From Streptomyces sp. TBY4 (GTDB lineage: Bacteria; Actinomycetota; Actinomycetes; Streptomycetales; Streptomycetaceae): 64,000 nucleotides of DNA. Positions 52,833 through 64,000 of the stretch are shown piece after piece. The notes beneath the pieces were generated by a model. The model did no database searches, was not told the origin of the DNA, and was given only the letters and a program-made list of their open reading frames with translations. Positions within the stretch are counted from its first letter, which is position 1; the number at the start of each line of letters is the position of its first letter. Location: the NCBI RefSeq assembly GCF_024213195.1, contig NZ_JANAVF010000003.1, positions 147,420 through 211,419 on the forward strand. The letters run 5' to 3'. The position numbers and the translations under genes are program-made.

Positions 52833-52855
52833 GACGGCGGGACAGCCGGTCCCGC
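52833..52855 (+). terminator. Hairpin terminator after the LacI gene
   Basis: Nine-bp perfect stem (CGGCGGGAC/GTCCCGCCG) with a 5-nt loop, 15 bp after the stop. Confidence 0.65.
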
Positions 52856-53056
52856 CGGTCCCGCCGAGGATTTCAGCAACACCTATATCGGGAGAAACCG
52901 GTAGGAAGGACCAGCTCCGACCAGGATTCACCACCCCTGGTGCGTCACAGAGCGCGAGCTGCATTCCTATGATGGGCGCACGACATCACGGACCCTCCGC
53001 CCCAGAGGCGGGCGGGTCCGCAGGTGTACGGCAGCGCGACGGTGGTGGAGGGGTCG

Positions 53057-54316
53057 ATGACTCAGGGGGCCGGTCAGGGACCCGCGGTGCGGACGGACAC
53101 CGAGCGGGACTTCCGGTTGCCGGTCGCCGGACCCGCCTCGCATACCGTGCTCCCCGGAGCGACGTCAGCCGCAACGGCCGGCGACGCGGGGCCCGGCGCC
53201 CCCGGGCTCGGGGCGGACGCCCCCGTCTACGGCGAGTACCCCGCCTACTACGGAGCGGGCCCGGCTCCCGTCCCCGCTCAGCACGGCTACGGCCACGAGC
53301 CCCCGTACGGCGCCACCGGCGGCCTCGGCGAGCACGGCGGGCTCCCGATGGGCCACGCCACCGAGGAGAGCGACCCCGAGGGGTACACGCCGACGCAGCG
53401 CGACCTCCCCGTGATCGGGCGCGGCGCCCTCGGCGGCCCCGGCGACACCGTCCAGGTCCAGTACGTCCCCCAGGAGACCCCCGGCGAGGGCCCCGGCCCG
53501 CTCTACGTCGTCGGCGACGTCCACGGCTACATCGACGAACTCGTCGCCGAACTGCAGTTCCAGGGACTCATCGACGCCGACCGCAACTGGTCCGCCGGCA
53601 ACGCCCGGCTCTGGTTCCTCGGCGACTTCACCGACCGCGGTCCCGACGGCATCGGGGTCATCGACCTCGTCATGCGTCTCTCCGCCGAAGCCGCCGCCGC
53701 CGGCGGCTACTGCAAGGCCCTCATGGGCAACCACGAGCTGCTGCTCATCGGCGCCAAGCGGTTCGGGGACACCCCCGTCGTCTCCGGCGCCGGCACCGCC
53801 ACCTTCCAGGCCGCCTGGCTCCTCAACGGCGGCCAGCGCACCGACATGGACCGGCTGCAGGACGTCCACCTCCAGTGGATGTCCCGGCTGGACGCGGCGG
53901 TCCTGGTCGAGGACCACCTGCTCCTCCACTCCGACACCACCGCCTACCTCGACTACGGCGACTCGGTCGAGGACGTCAACGACACCATCCACGAGCTGCT
54001 CAACCGCAACGACGCCGACATCACGTGGGACCTGTTCCGCAAGTTCACCAAGCGCTTCGCCTTCCGGGACGAGGAGACCGGCCCCCAGGCGGTGCGCGAA
54101 CTCCTCGGCACCTACGGCGGCAGCCGCGTCGTGCACGGACACAGCCCCATCCCGTACCTGCTGGGCGAGGTCGGCACCGAGGACGGTGACGGTGCGCACG
54201 GCCCCGAGGCCGTCGTCGGCCCGCACGTCTACGCGGAAGGCCTGGCCATCGCGATGGACGGTGGCGTCACGATGGCGGGCAAACTTCTCGTCGTGCAACT
54301 CCCGCTGAACGACTGA
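53057..54316 (+). CDS. Metallophosphoesterase (protein phosphatase-like)
   Basis: 419 residues. The first ~145 are a low-complexity Gly/Pro/Tyr-rich region without hydrophobic helices. The calcineurin-like domain shows GDVHGYIDEL (about 153), GDFTDRGPDG (about 189), GNHE (about 224) and VHGHSPIP (about 358), the complete metal-ligand set of PPP-type phosphatases. Substrates may be phosphoproteins or nucleotides such as Ap4A. ATG 53057 follows GGAGGGG closely; the frame is open to 53024. It stands alone, ending in a hairpin at 54317-54348. Confidence 0.88.
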   Translation: MTQGAGQGPAVRTDTERDFRLPVAGPASHTVLPGATSAATAGDAGPGAPGLGADAPVYGEYPAYYGAGPAPVPAQHGYGHEPPYGATGGLGEHGGLPMGHATEESDPEGYTPTQRDLPVIGRGALGGPGDTVQVQYVPQETPGEGPGPLYVVGDVHGYIDELVAELQFQGLIDADRNWSAGNARLWFLGDFTDRGPDGIGVIDLVMRLSAEAAAAGGYCKALMGNHELLLIGAKRFGDTPVVSGAGTATFQAAWLLNGGQRTDMDRLQDVHLQWMSRLDAAVLVEDHLLLHSDTTAYLDYGDSVEDVNDTIHELLNRNDADITWDLFRKFTKRFAFRDEETGPQAVRELLGTYGGSRVVHGHSPIPYLLGEVGTEDGDGAHGPEAVVGPHVYAEGLAIAMDGGVTMAGKLLVVQLPLND

Positions 54317-54348
54317 GGCTTCCCGGAGCTGGGTATTTCCGGAAAGCC
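54317..54348 (+). terminator. Hairpin after the metallophosphoesterase gene
   Basis: GGCTTCCCGGA pairs with TCCGGAAAGCC with one mismatch, immediately after the TGA stop. Confidence 0.6.
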
Positions 54349-54464
54349 CCTGTCACCGTACGGCGTGGGCGCTCTACCATCGCTCTATCCGTAGCAGGCT
54401 CTCCTCCGTTTGTGCCGGCGCCCCGTTCTACGCGGGCATACCGGTCCCTACGGAGCATCGGGGG

Positions 54465-55277
54465 ATGCACATGACCAGCGCTCCGCACCTGCTCACCGAA
54501 GACCGACCGGAGTTCGATCGGCTCCTCGACGAGGCGCTGCGCACGGCGAACGCCAGGCCCGAACTCGCCGCACTGGGCGAACGCCTGAACGCCGAACAGC
54601 TGCGCACCATGGCTATCGGGGCCACCGGAATACTGACGGCCGCGGCCGCGGCCGAGTACGAGCACTACGTGAAGGTCCGCAAAGAGCGGCAGGACGAGAT
54701 CCTGTCCACCCCCGGAACGGCGGGGGAGGAGGACGAGGAGCAGGGCGGCGGCGCGGGCGTCAGCGCCGTGGTCGCGGTGCTCGCGCCGGTCCTGGCGGGC
54801 ACCGCCATGCTGATCTTCCTGCTGGTGGGCTACATCCTGAAGATGATCGAGCCCGAACCGGCCTTCGCCGACACGATGCTCACGGCGGGCTGGCTCTTCG
54901 GCGGACTCACCGCGGCCGCACTGCTCTTCGCCGTGATCGGGCTGCTCGTGACGGCCGTCCGCAACAGCTCCACCGAGGTGGCGGCGGACGAGACCGAGGC
55001 GGTGCCCGACGAGGTGGCACGGGCCCGGGAGGCCTGGCGCAACGCCCTGCTGGAGCGGGGCATCGTGCCGTTCCTCCGGGACGCGCTGGCCGATCCCAGC
55101 GTGGGGGCCGGCTTCCCGGCCCCCAGAAAGCCGGGAGCCGGGCGCATCCCCAACCTGGGATACACCCGGCCCGATTTCACCAGTCCGGGGCCCCCGACTC
55201 AGGGGCCCCGTCCCGGCTACACGTCTCCGGACTTCACCAGTCCGGACTTCGGCGGCCCGGAGACCGAGCCGGAGTAG
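54465..55277 (+). CDS. Two-helix membrane protein with PDFTSP tail repeats
   Basis: 270 residues. The N-terminal 90 are cytoplasmic and charged; two membrane helices (about 100-125 and 140-163) follow, then a basic-acidic segment and a C-terminal Pro/Ser/Thr tail with repeats GYTRPDFTSP, GYTSPDFTSP and PDFGGPE. This tail is reminiscent of Streptomyces-only membrane proteins of unknown function. ATG 54465, also in frame with ATG 54471. It ends 3 bp from the convergent collagen-like gene with no room for a terminator. Confidence 0.75.
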   Translation: MHMTSAPHLLTEDRPEFDRLLDEALRTANARPELAALGERLNAEQLRTMAIGATGILTAAAAAEYEHYVKVRKERQDEILSTPGTAGEEDEEQGGGAGVSAVVAVLAPVLAGTAMLIFLLVGYILKMIEPEPAFADTMLTAGWLFGGLTAAALLFAVIGLLVTAVRNSSTEVAADETEAVPDEVARAREAWRNALLERGIVPFLRDALADPSVGAGFPAPRKPGAGRIPNLGYTRPDFTSPGPPTQGPRPGYTSPDFTSPDFGGPETEPE

Positions 55278-55280
55278 CGG

Positions 55281-56351
<1,071 letters not shown>

Positions 56352-56543
56352 GTACCGCTCCTCGCAGACACCGGATCGAATCGACCTGCGAAGTCCGGAA
56401 ATAAGACCGGGCTCCGCGGGCCATCCTGAGGACCCCGCACCCACGAGCCCGTCCGACGCGCCCGCCCGTCAGCGGAACGGCGCAGTGCGCACCGCCACTT
56501 GGCGGTCTGCCGCACGGCCACACGAGTCTGCGCAAGGCTCCAT

Positions 56544-56557
56544 GTTTCACGTGAAAC
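56544..56557. other. parS: parS site 6
   Basis: Perfect GTTTCACGTGAAAC between the aldo/keto reductase stop and the collagen-like gene start; first of a close pair. Confidence 0.95.
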
Positions 56558-56567
56558 ATCCGTCGCT

Positions 56568-56581
56568 GTTTCACGTGAAAC
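56568..56581. other. parS: parS site 7, 24 bp from site 6
   Basis: Second perfect copy, spaced 24 bp from its neighbour, placing both roughly two helical turns apart. Confidence 0.95.
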
Positions 56582-56619
56582 ATCGGAGCAGCCCCATAGC
56601 CCCGCAGCCCCCAGCCCTC

Positions 56620-57675
56620 CTAGCCCGCGGACCGGTCTGCCAGGACCCGCCTCCGCTGCCCGACATCCGTCAGAGCCGGCGACTTCCAGGCGCCGTCCGG
56701 GTGGTACAGGTTCCGGCCCGGCTCCACGATCTCGTCGATCCGGTCCAGGGTCGCGTCGTCGAGAACCAGACCGGCGCCCTTCACCAGCGCTTCCAGCTGC
56801 TCCATGGTCCGCGGCCCGATGATCACCGACGTGACGGCGGGATGCGCCGGCGGGAAGGCCACCGCGAGTTCGGGCAGCGTGCAGCCGATGGAGTCGGCGA
56901 GCTCGACCAGCTGCTCCACGGCCTCCAGCTTCGCGATGTTGCCCGGGATCGCCGGGTCGAAGCGGGCCGGTGTCAGCGCCGCGCGCCCCGAGGTCAGATC
57001 GATGGCCCCACCGAGCCGGTACTTCCCGCTCAGGAACCCCGACGCCAGCGGGCTCCAGGTCAGGACGCCCATCCCGTACCGCCGGGCCACCGGCAGCACC
57101 CCGCCCTCGATCCCGCGCGCGAGGATGGAGTACGGCGGCTGCTCGGTCCGGAACCTCGGCAGGGCCCGCCGCTCGGCGACGTGATGCGCCTCGGCGATCT
57201 CCTCGGCGGGGAAGGTGGAGCACCCGAAGGCCCGTATCTTGCCCGCCCGCACCAGGTCGCCGAGGACCGACAGGGTCTCCTCGACGTCCGTGCTCTGATC
57301 GGGCCGGTGCACCTGGTAGAGGTCGATCCAGTCCGTGTCCAGCCGGCGCAGGGAGTCCTCCACGGCACGCACGATCCAGCGCCGGGAGTTCCCGCTGCGG
57401 TTGCGGCCCTCGCCCATCTGGAAGTGCACCTTGGTCGCGAGGACGACATCGTCCCGCCGGCCCTTGAGGGCCTTGCCCACGATCGTCTCGGACTCCCCGG
57501 CGGAGTACATGTCCGCGGTGTCCACGAAGTTGATCCCGTGATCGAGTGCGGCGTGCATGATCCGCACGCACTCCTCGTGATCCGGATTGCCCACCGCACC
57601 GAACATCATCGTGCCGAGGCAGTGCGCGCTGACCTCGATGCCGGTCCCGCCCAGAATTCGGTATCGCATGCTCAT
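56620..57675 (-). CDS. Aldo/keto reductase
   Basis: 351 residues, an (alpha/beta)8 NADPH-dependent reductase. The catalytic tetrad is visible: Asp and Tyr in VDTADMYSAGESE, Lys in VLATKVHF, His in YQVHRPDQS; the C-terminal cofactor region VIIGPRTMEQLEAL is also present. The start is ATG 57675 (MSMRYRILGGTG), matching family N-termini; the frame is open to 57744. No linked pathway genes, so the carbonyl substrate is unknown. Confidence 0.92.
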   Translation of the reverse strand: MSMRYRILGGTGIEVSAHCLGTMMFGAVGNPDHEECVRIMHAALDHGINFVDTADMYSAGESETIVGKALKGRRDDVVLATKVHFQMGEGRNRSGNSRRWIVRAVEDSLRRLDTDWIDLYQVHRPDQSTDVEETLSVLGDLVRAGKIRAFGCSTFPAEEIAEAHHVAERRALPRFRTEQPPYSILARGIEGGVLPVARRYGMGVLTWSPLASGFLSGKYRLGGAIDLTSGRAALTPARFDPAIPGNIAKLEAVEQLVELADSIGCTLPELAVAFPPAHPAVTSVIIGPRTMEQLEALVKGAGLVLDDATLDRIDEIVEPGRNLYHPDGAWKSPALTDVGQRRRVLADRSAG

Positions 57676-57886
57676 GGACCGCACCGTAGGAGTTGGAGCG
57701 CACTCGAGCGCAAGCCCCTGCGAGACCTTGAGGGTTTCCGGCACGCGTCAGCAGATCGGCCCATCGGGCCCCGCCAATGGATGCGTCGGCGACCGCCCGG
57801 CGGTACTGCCACCGGCGTGCCGCCACCCCTTCGACAGCTGCAATCCCTAAGGTCGCCCGCGATCCGTCCGACGAGAGGGTGCTGCG

Positions 57887-58999
57887 GTGAGGCCGACCAT
57901 CTGTCTGAACATGATCGTCAAGAACGAGGCGCCGACGATCCGGAAGTGCCTGGAGTCGGTGCGTCCCCTGATCGACACCTGGGTGATCGTGGACACGGGC
58001 TCCACCGACGGCACCCAGGACGTCATCCGGGACTGCTTCGCCGATCTGCCCGGAACACTCCACGAACGGCCCTGGAAGGGCTTCGACGGCAGCCGCACGG
58101 AGGCCGTCGAACTCGCCCTCTCCCGTGCCGACTACCTGCTGTTCATCGACGGCGACGACGAGATGCAGATTCAGCCCGGCTTCCGCATGCCGGACCTGAC
58201 GCTCGACGCGTACCAGGTCGCCCTGCACGACGGTCCGATCGTCCACTGGCGGCCGGCACTGGTCTCCACCCGGCTGCCCTGGAAGTACGTGGGCGTACTC
58301 CACGAGTACATCGACAGCGGCACCGAGTACAGCCGCGACGTGATCGAGGGCTTCAACATCCTCTCCGTCGGCGGTGGGGGCCGCCTCCGGGAAGAGGGCC
58401 AGCGGGCGAAGTACCTGCGCGACGCGGAAGTCCTCACCGAAGGCCTCGCGAAGGAACCCGACAACGCCCGTTACGCCTTCTACCTGGCCCAGAGCTGGCG
58501 CGATGCGGGAGAGCCGGAGAAGTCCCTGGCCGCCTACGACCACCGGGTGGCCATGGGCGGCTGGGCCGAGGAGGTCTACTGCGCGCGGCTCTACGCCGCG
58601 CGGCTCGCGGCCACCCTCAACAGGCCCTCGGCCGAGGTGATGGACCGCTACCTCCGCGCCCACGAGAGCCGGCCTTCGCGCGCCGAGGCCCTGGGCGACC
58701 TCGCCCGCCTCTGCCGCCTCGAAAGCCGCTGGCCCCTGGCCTACCTGTTCGCCCGGCAAGCCGTCCGGGTGCCGCATCCGGACGACATCCTCTTCGTCGA
58801 GTTCGCCTGGCACGACTGGCGCGCACTCGACGAACTCGCCGTGGCCGCCTACTGGACCGGTGAGTACCAGGAGTCCTCGGACTGCTGCGAACTCCTCCTC
58901 CAAGACGGCAAGCTGCCCGCCGACCAGCAGGACCGGATCCTCGCGAACCTCGAGTTCGCGCGGCGCAAGCTGGGCGCGGAGTCCCGGGTCTTCGCCTGA
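57887..58999 (+). CDS. Family 2 glycosyltransferase with helical-repeat C-terminus
   Basis: 370 residues. GT2 (GT-A fold) signatures: CLNMIVKNEAPTIRKCLES, IVDTGSTDGTQD and LLFIDGDDEM (metal-binding DxD). The C-terminal half is alpha-helical with TPR-like units (YAFYLAQSWRDAGEPEKSLAAYD). The layout resembles SunS/WaaE-type transferases. No membrane helices, so it is cytoplasmic or peripheral. GTG 57887. The acceptor is unknown; the collagen-like exported protein nearby is an obvious but untested candidate. Confidence 0.88.
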   Translation: MRPTICLNMIVKNEAPTIRKCLESVRPLIDTWVIVDTGSTDGTQDVIRDCFADLPGTLHERPWKGFDGSRTEAVELALSRADYLLFIDGDDEMQIQPGFRMPDLTLDAYQVALHDGPIVHWRPALVSTRLPWKYVGVLHEYIDSGTEYSRDVIEGFNILSVGGGGRLREEGQRAKYLRDAEVLTEGLAKEPDNARYAFYLAQSWRDAGEPEKSLAAYDHRVAMGGWAEEVYCARLYAARLAATLNRPSAEVMDRYLRAHESRPSRAEALGDLARLCRLESRWPLAYLFARQAVRVPHPDDILFVEFAWHDWRALDELAVAAYWTGEYQESSDCCELLLQDGKLPADQQDRILANLEFARRKLGAESRVFA

Positions 59000-59046
59000 G
59001 CCGCAGCCCGAGGCCCCGGAGACGCTGACACGAGGTACACAACGGC

Positions 59047-59078
59047 GGCCCGCGACTCCCCCCATGGTGTCGCGGGCC
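59047..59078. terminator. Bidirectional hairpin between glycosyltransferase and thiC
   Basis: GGCCCGCGAC (59047-59056) pairs perfectly with GTCGCGGGCC (59069-59078) across a 12-nt loop; convergent genes on both sides. Confidence 0.8.
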
Positions 59079-59100
59079 GTTCGTGCGTTGCGGCGCGGGG

Positions 59101-61016
<1,916 letters not shown>

Positions 61017-61099
61017 CGTTGTGCAAAGTAGCCCCCACGCTAGCGTCATGTGTGGCGTGCTGAACAGTGGGCCCCCTCATCTGTTGCGATGATCAGTCA

Positions 61100-62506
61100 G
61101 TGACGTCCTCGCCGCACCCCCCCACCGAGCCCACCGACCCCGCCGGTCATGCCGGTCACGCAGGCCACGCGCACGCGGACCCCGGTCACTCGCCCGCGCC
61201 CTCCGCCGGACACTCACACGGCCATGCGCACAGCCACGGTCCGGCGGCCCCCGTCTCGAAGCACCTGCGCAAGGTGATCGCCGCCGTCCTGATCCCCTTC
61301 GCCACTGCCGTCGTGATCGGGATGGTGGTGCTCTGGCCGGGTGGCGCTCCGGGCCACGAGCGCACCGGGGTCGGCTTCGACCGGCAGACCCAGCAGGGCA
61401 CGGTCGTCGCGCTCCAGCAGGTCGACTGCAAATCCGTGAATGCCGCGCAGGTGCCGGCCACCGGCGACACCTCGACCCCGGAGGGCCGCGAGGCCCTCGC
61501 CGCGCAGACCGGCGAGTGCAAGAAGGCCACCGTCAGGGTCGGCAGCGGTCCCGACAAGGGCCGCGAGTTCGTCGAGATCGTCCAGCCGGGCGCACCACGG
61601 CAGTTGGCGGACGGTCAGGACGTGGTGGTCGCCTACTCCCCGGACGCGCCCCAGGACCTCCAGTACTCCGTGATCGACGTGAACCGCAAGCTGCCGATGG
61701 CCCTGCTCGCCGGCATCTTCGCCCTCTCGGTCGTCCTCGTCGGGCGGATGCGCGGGCTCTTCGCGCTCATCGCCCTCGTCGTCAGCTTCGCGGTGCTGAC
61801 CCTCTTCATCCTCCCGGCGATCCTGCAGGGGTCGAATCCGCTGGTCGTAGCCGTGGTCGGAGCCAGCGCGATCATGCTCATCGCGCTCTACATGTGCCAC
61901 GGGCTCACGGCCCGCACCTCGGTCGCGGTGCTCGGCACCCTCGTCTCGCTGCTGCTGATCGGCCTGCTGGGCTCGCTGTTCATCGACTGGGCCTTCCTCA
62001 GCGGCAACACGGACGACAACACCGGGCTGATCCACGGGCTCTACCCGAACATCGACATGAGCGGTTTGCTGCTTGCGGGTGTCATCATCGGATCGCTCGG
62101 CGTACTCGACGACGTGACCGTCACTCAGACGTCGGCGGTCTGGGAACTCCACCAGGCAGACCCGACGATGGGCCCGCGCGGGCTCTACAGGGCGGGCATC
62201 CGCATCGGGCGAGACCACATCGCCTCGGTGGTGAACACGCTGGTACTGGCGTACGCGGGCGCGGCGTTGCCCCTGCTGCTGCTGTTCTCGATCGCGAACA
62301 GCAGCATGGGTTCGGTGGCCAACAGCGAGCTGGTCGCGGAAGAGATCGTACGAACCCTCGTGGGCTCGATCGGACTGGTCGCCTCGGTGCCCGTGACGAC
62401 GGCGCTGGCCGCACTGGTGGTGTCCGCGGACCGCACGGAATCCCCGGCGGCCACAGCGGCCTCGGGGCCGCTGCGCGGCGGCCGGGGCCGGCGGCGCAAG
62501 CGCTGA
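61100..62506 (+). CDS. YibE/F-family integral membrane protein
   Basis: 468 residues. A His-rich cytoplasmic N-terminus (GHAGHAGHAHADPGH and HSHGHAHSHG) precedes one helix, a roughly 120-residue extracytoplasmic domain and a bundle of about seven helices, the YibE/F family layout. The conserved region TDDNTGLIHGLYPNIDMSGL/GSLGVLDDVTVTQ lies between helices. Function is unknown in the family; the His-rich tail suggests metal binding. I chose GTG 61100 (VTSSPHPP); the frame is open to 61067, with no clear ribosome site at either. It is divergent from thiC. Confidence 0.82.
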   Translation: MTSSPHPPTEPTDPAGHAGHAGHAHADPGHSPAPSAGHSHGHAHSHGPAAPVSKHLRKVIAAVLIPFATAVVIGMVVLWPGGAPGHERTGVGFDRQTQQGTVVALQQVDCKSVNAAQVPATGDTSTPEGREALAAQTGECKKATVRVGSGPDKGREFVEIVQPGAPRQLADGQDVVVAYSPDAPQDLQYSVIDVNRKLPMALLAGIFALSVVLVGRMRGLFALIALVVSFAVLTLFILPAILQGSNPLVVAVVGASAIMLIALYMCHGLTARTSVAVLGTLVSLLLIGLLGSLFIDWAFLSGNTDDNTGLIHGLYPNIDMSGLLLAGVIIGSLGVLDDVTVTQTSAVWELHQADPTMGPRGLYRAGIRIGRDHIASVVNTLVLAYAGAALPLLLLFSIANSSMGSVANSELVAEEIVRTLVGSIGLVASVPVTTALAALVVSADRTESPAATAASGPLRGGRGRRRKR

Positions 62507-62612
62507 AAGGCGGACCGGCGGGCGCGAGCGGTCAGTTCGCGCGCACGGCCGGTCGTGTGGAACGGCACGATGGAGCGCTCAGCGCGTCGGCACGCTGAGC
62601 CGTGATGCGTAA

Positions 62613-62650
62613 GTGCTGTGGTGCGGTGGTGCTGTAGTGCGGTGGTGCTC
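62613..62650. repeat. 16-bp tandem repeat, 2.4 copies, after ssgA
   Basis: GTGCTGTGGTGCGGTG (62613-62628) and GTGCTGTAGTGCGGTG (62629-62644), differing at one position, then a partial third. Lies in the gap between the YibE/F stop and the ssgA stop; no terminator-like hairpin is apparent. Confidence 0.7.
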
Positions 62651-62691
62651 GCCGGCTCACCCTGGTCGGCAGGCGTCCGGCCGGGCTTCGG

Positions 62692-63141
62692 TCAGCCCGC
62701 GTTCTGCTCGTTCTGCTGCGATTCCGCAAGGATCTTGTCGAGCGCCTCGTCGAGGTTCTCCTCGAAGTCCCCGAGGTTGCGCTCCTGGCCGAGCGGCACG
62801 ATCCGGTCGGTGCGGTCGAGGAACGCCACGAGGGGCGCCGCGCTCGCACGGAAAAGGGCCCGGTCTGCGCCTACTTGCAGCCGGATGTGGACATCGGACA
62901 GTTCCTCCGGATCGGTCGGGGCGATGTGGACATCGCCGTCACCGCACGGCTTGTTGATGCCGTCGAGAAGGAGCTCCCGGCCGAACGCCCAGGTCACAGG
63001 CGCGTCTCCGGGAAGGTGGAAGGTCAGGCGAACTGCGTAGGGGTCACGAGCGTCGTACCGGAGTTCCACCGGGATCCGGAACGAGAGCTCCTCGGAAACG
63101 AGGAAACTCATCATGACCTCTGCCTGTACCGACTCGCGCAT
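62692..63141 (-). CDS. ssgA: Sporulation-specific cell division activator SsgA
   Basis: 149 residues. The SALP-family core is plain: SFLVSEELSFRIPVELRYDARDPYAV-type N-terminus, HLPGDAPVTWAFGRELLLDG and DVHIAPTDP, ending in a Gln/Asn-rich acidic tail. SsgA localises division and activates septation during sporulation in Streptomyces. I start at ATG 63141 (MRESVQAEVM); ATG 63111/63114 (MMSFLVSEE) gives the length closest to S. coelicolor SsgA and may be the true start. It is directly downstream of ssgR, which controls it in S. coelicolor (established). Confidence 0.93.
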   Translation of the reverse strand: MRESVQAEVMMSFLVSEELSFRIPVELRYDARDPYAVRLTFHLPGDAPVTWAFGRELLLDGINKPCGDGDVHIAPTDPEELSDVHIRLQVGADRALFRASAAPLVAFLDRTDRIVPLGQERNLGDFEENLDEALDKILAESQQNEQNAG

Positions 63142-63238
63142 TGCCTACCCCGCTGTAGTGGAAGTGGCCAGGAATGATCCCCCAAGGCCCTCTTGACAAG
63201 AGTGGTGGAAGCGCTAGCAGATCACAAGGAGTGAGTTT

Positions 63239-63985
63239 TCAGATACTGATAGAGAACGAGAGGGTGCTCAACAGCGCGCCTACTTCACTCCGTAGCCGAT
63301 CGACCGCATAGAGCAATCGGTCTTCCTGGTGCAGAGGAAGAGAAATCGCCATGGTCGCTGCGGTGTCGCCGGCCGTGATGGGGATGGCCGCGCACACCGT
63401 GCCCAGGGCGTATTCCTGCCGCTCGGTCACCGGCTGCATCCGCCCCATGGAGCCGATCCGCTGCTCCAGAGCCCGCATGTCCCGCACGGTGTAGGAGGTG
63501 ATGGCCTCGACCGGATGACGATCGTAGTAGTCCTTGCGCGCCTTCTCGTCGAGCTGGCCGAGCAGGCACTGCCCGATGGCGTGCGCGTGGCCGGTCTCGC
63601 GGAAATCGGCCCACTCCTCGCAGGCCGGGTTCGCCGGGGTGTCCGAGACACCCACTACCTCGATTTCACCCTCGCGGTAGACCGCGAAGTAGACGGGGGC
63701 CCCTACCGCGTCGCGGAAGTGCGCGAGGGAGTCGAGGATCATGCTGCGACGTTTCTGCTGAAGTCCGCCACCGGCCAGCCGGCCCGCGGCGTCCCCGAGG
63801 ACGAAGACCCCGCTCTCCCGTCGCAGATAGCCCTCGTGCGTCAGGGTGCGCAGCAGGTGGTACGCGGTGGGGAGCGGGAGCCCGGCCTCACGTGCCAGTT
63901 GTTTCGCCGGGGCTCCCTCGCTATGGGAACCCACCGCTTCGAGCAGCCTCAGTGCCCGCTGCACCGAACCGATCAGAGTCGGCAC
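63239..63985 (-). CDS. ssgR: IclR-family regulator SsgR
   Basis: 248 residues: N-terminal winged HTH (VQRALRLLEAVGSHSEG ... LPLPTAYHLLRTLTHEG) and a C-terminal IclR ligand domain (APVYFAVYREGEIEVVG, ATMAISLPLHQ). It is placed immediately upstream of ssgA on the same strand, the arrangement by which SsgR activates ssgA in S. coelicolor. GTG 63985, near the window edge; the promoter is cut off. The identity rests on synteny plus family. Confidence 0.9.
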   Translation of the reverse strand: MPTLIGSVQRALRLLEAVGSHSEGAPAKQLAREAGLPLPTAYHLLRTLTHEGYLRRESGVFVLGDAAGRLAGGGLQQKRRSMILDSLAHFRDAVGAPVYFAVYREGEIEVVGVSDTPANPACEEWADFRETGHAHAIGQCLLGQLDEKARKDYYDRHPVEAITSYTVRDMRALEQRIGSMGRMQPVTERQEYALGTVCAAIPITAGDTAATMAISLPLHQEDRLLYAVDRLRSEVGALLSTLSFSISI

Positions 63986-64000
63986 ACCGGCATTGTGAAC

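Overview
The window is high-GC, gene-dense actinobacterial chromosome that reads as Streptomyces. The evidence is SsgA/SsgR sporulation proteins, GTG and TTG starts, a rare TTA codon, F420-type enzymes, GAF/SpoIIE and lone HATPase regulators, and the Sco/PCuAC/CopCD/DyP copper cluster. I see no rRNA, tRNA, IS element, prophage or CRISPR array; this is core chromosome. Seven exact copies of the ParB site GTTTCACGTGAAAC and a cluster of DnaA boxes between pheA and serS place it close to oriC. The order pheA-serS ... cydAB-cydCD-hisC ... thiC ... ssgA-ssgR resembles the S. coelicolor origin region as I remember it, which would put oriC beyond the right end.

Layout, left to right. 0-5 kb: a truncated secreted trypsin-like protease carrying a TTA codon; a leftward LysR/cysteine dioxygenase/YeiH exporter unit (sulfur metabolism); an HtrA-type protease. 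5-13.7 kb: glycerophosphodiesterase, a lone HATPase regulator, a SEC-C protein, a small secreted protein, a degenerate prim-pol-like protein, a GAF/SpoIIE phosphatase, aminopeptidase P and a second lone HATPase. 13.8-20 kb: a copper-handling cluster (membrane protein, YcnI, Sco, PCuAC chaperone, CopCD, Tat-exported DyP peroxidase). 20-24.5 kb: pheA, the DnaA-box region, serS with a coupled HAD hydrolase, and a rhomboid-like protein.

24.5-28.2 kb: two ABC ATPase/permease pairs in one leftward operon. 28.4-32.9 kb: a coupled cassette of M24 peptidase, EphD-like hydrolase/SDR fusion, PF10118-type metal hydrolase and MerR regulator. 33-34.5 kb: aquaporin and KptA. 34.6-39.5 kb: an HSP90-family ATPase translationally coupled to a 995-residue TPR protein. 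39.5-43.5 kb: an F420-type oxidoreductase, a small CxxC protein, a second HAD hydrolase and an orphan GAF histidine kinase. 43.5-49.7 kb: cytochrome bd oxidase (cydA, cydB, fused cydDC) behind a perfect Rex operator.

49.8-58 kb: cyclophilin-fold protein, hisC, LacI regulator, metallophosphoesterase, a two-TM protein, a collagen-like exported protein, aldo/keto reductase. 58-64 kb: GT2 glycosyltransferase, thiC with its TPP riboswitch, a YibE/F membrane protein, and ssgA-ssgR.

Together the genes cover origin-domain organisation (parS, DnaA boxes), low-oxygen respiration (Rex, cyd, GAF kinase), copper delivery linked to development, and sporulation control. The least explained units are the HSP90-TPR operon, the EphD cassette, the prim-pol-like protein lacking its catalytic acids, and the palindromes upstream of the cyclophilin-like and LacI genes. 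Strong perfect-stem terminators separate most convergent genes. All product assignments come from reading the sequence and remembered family features; no database search was run.
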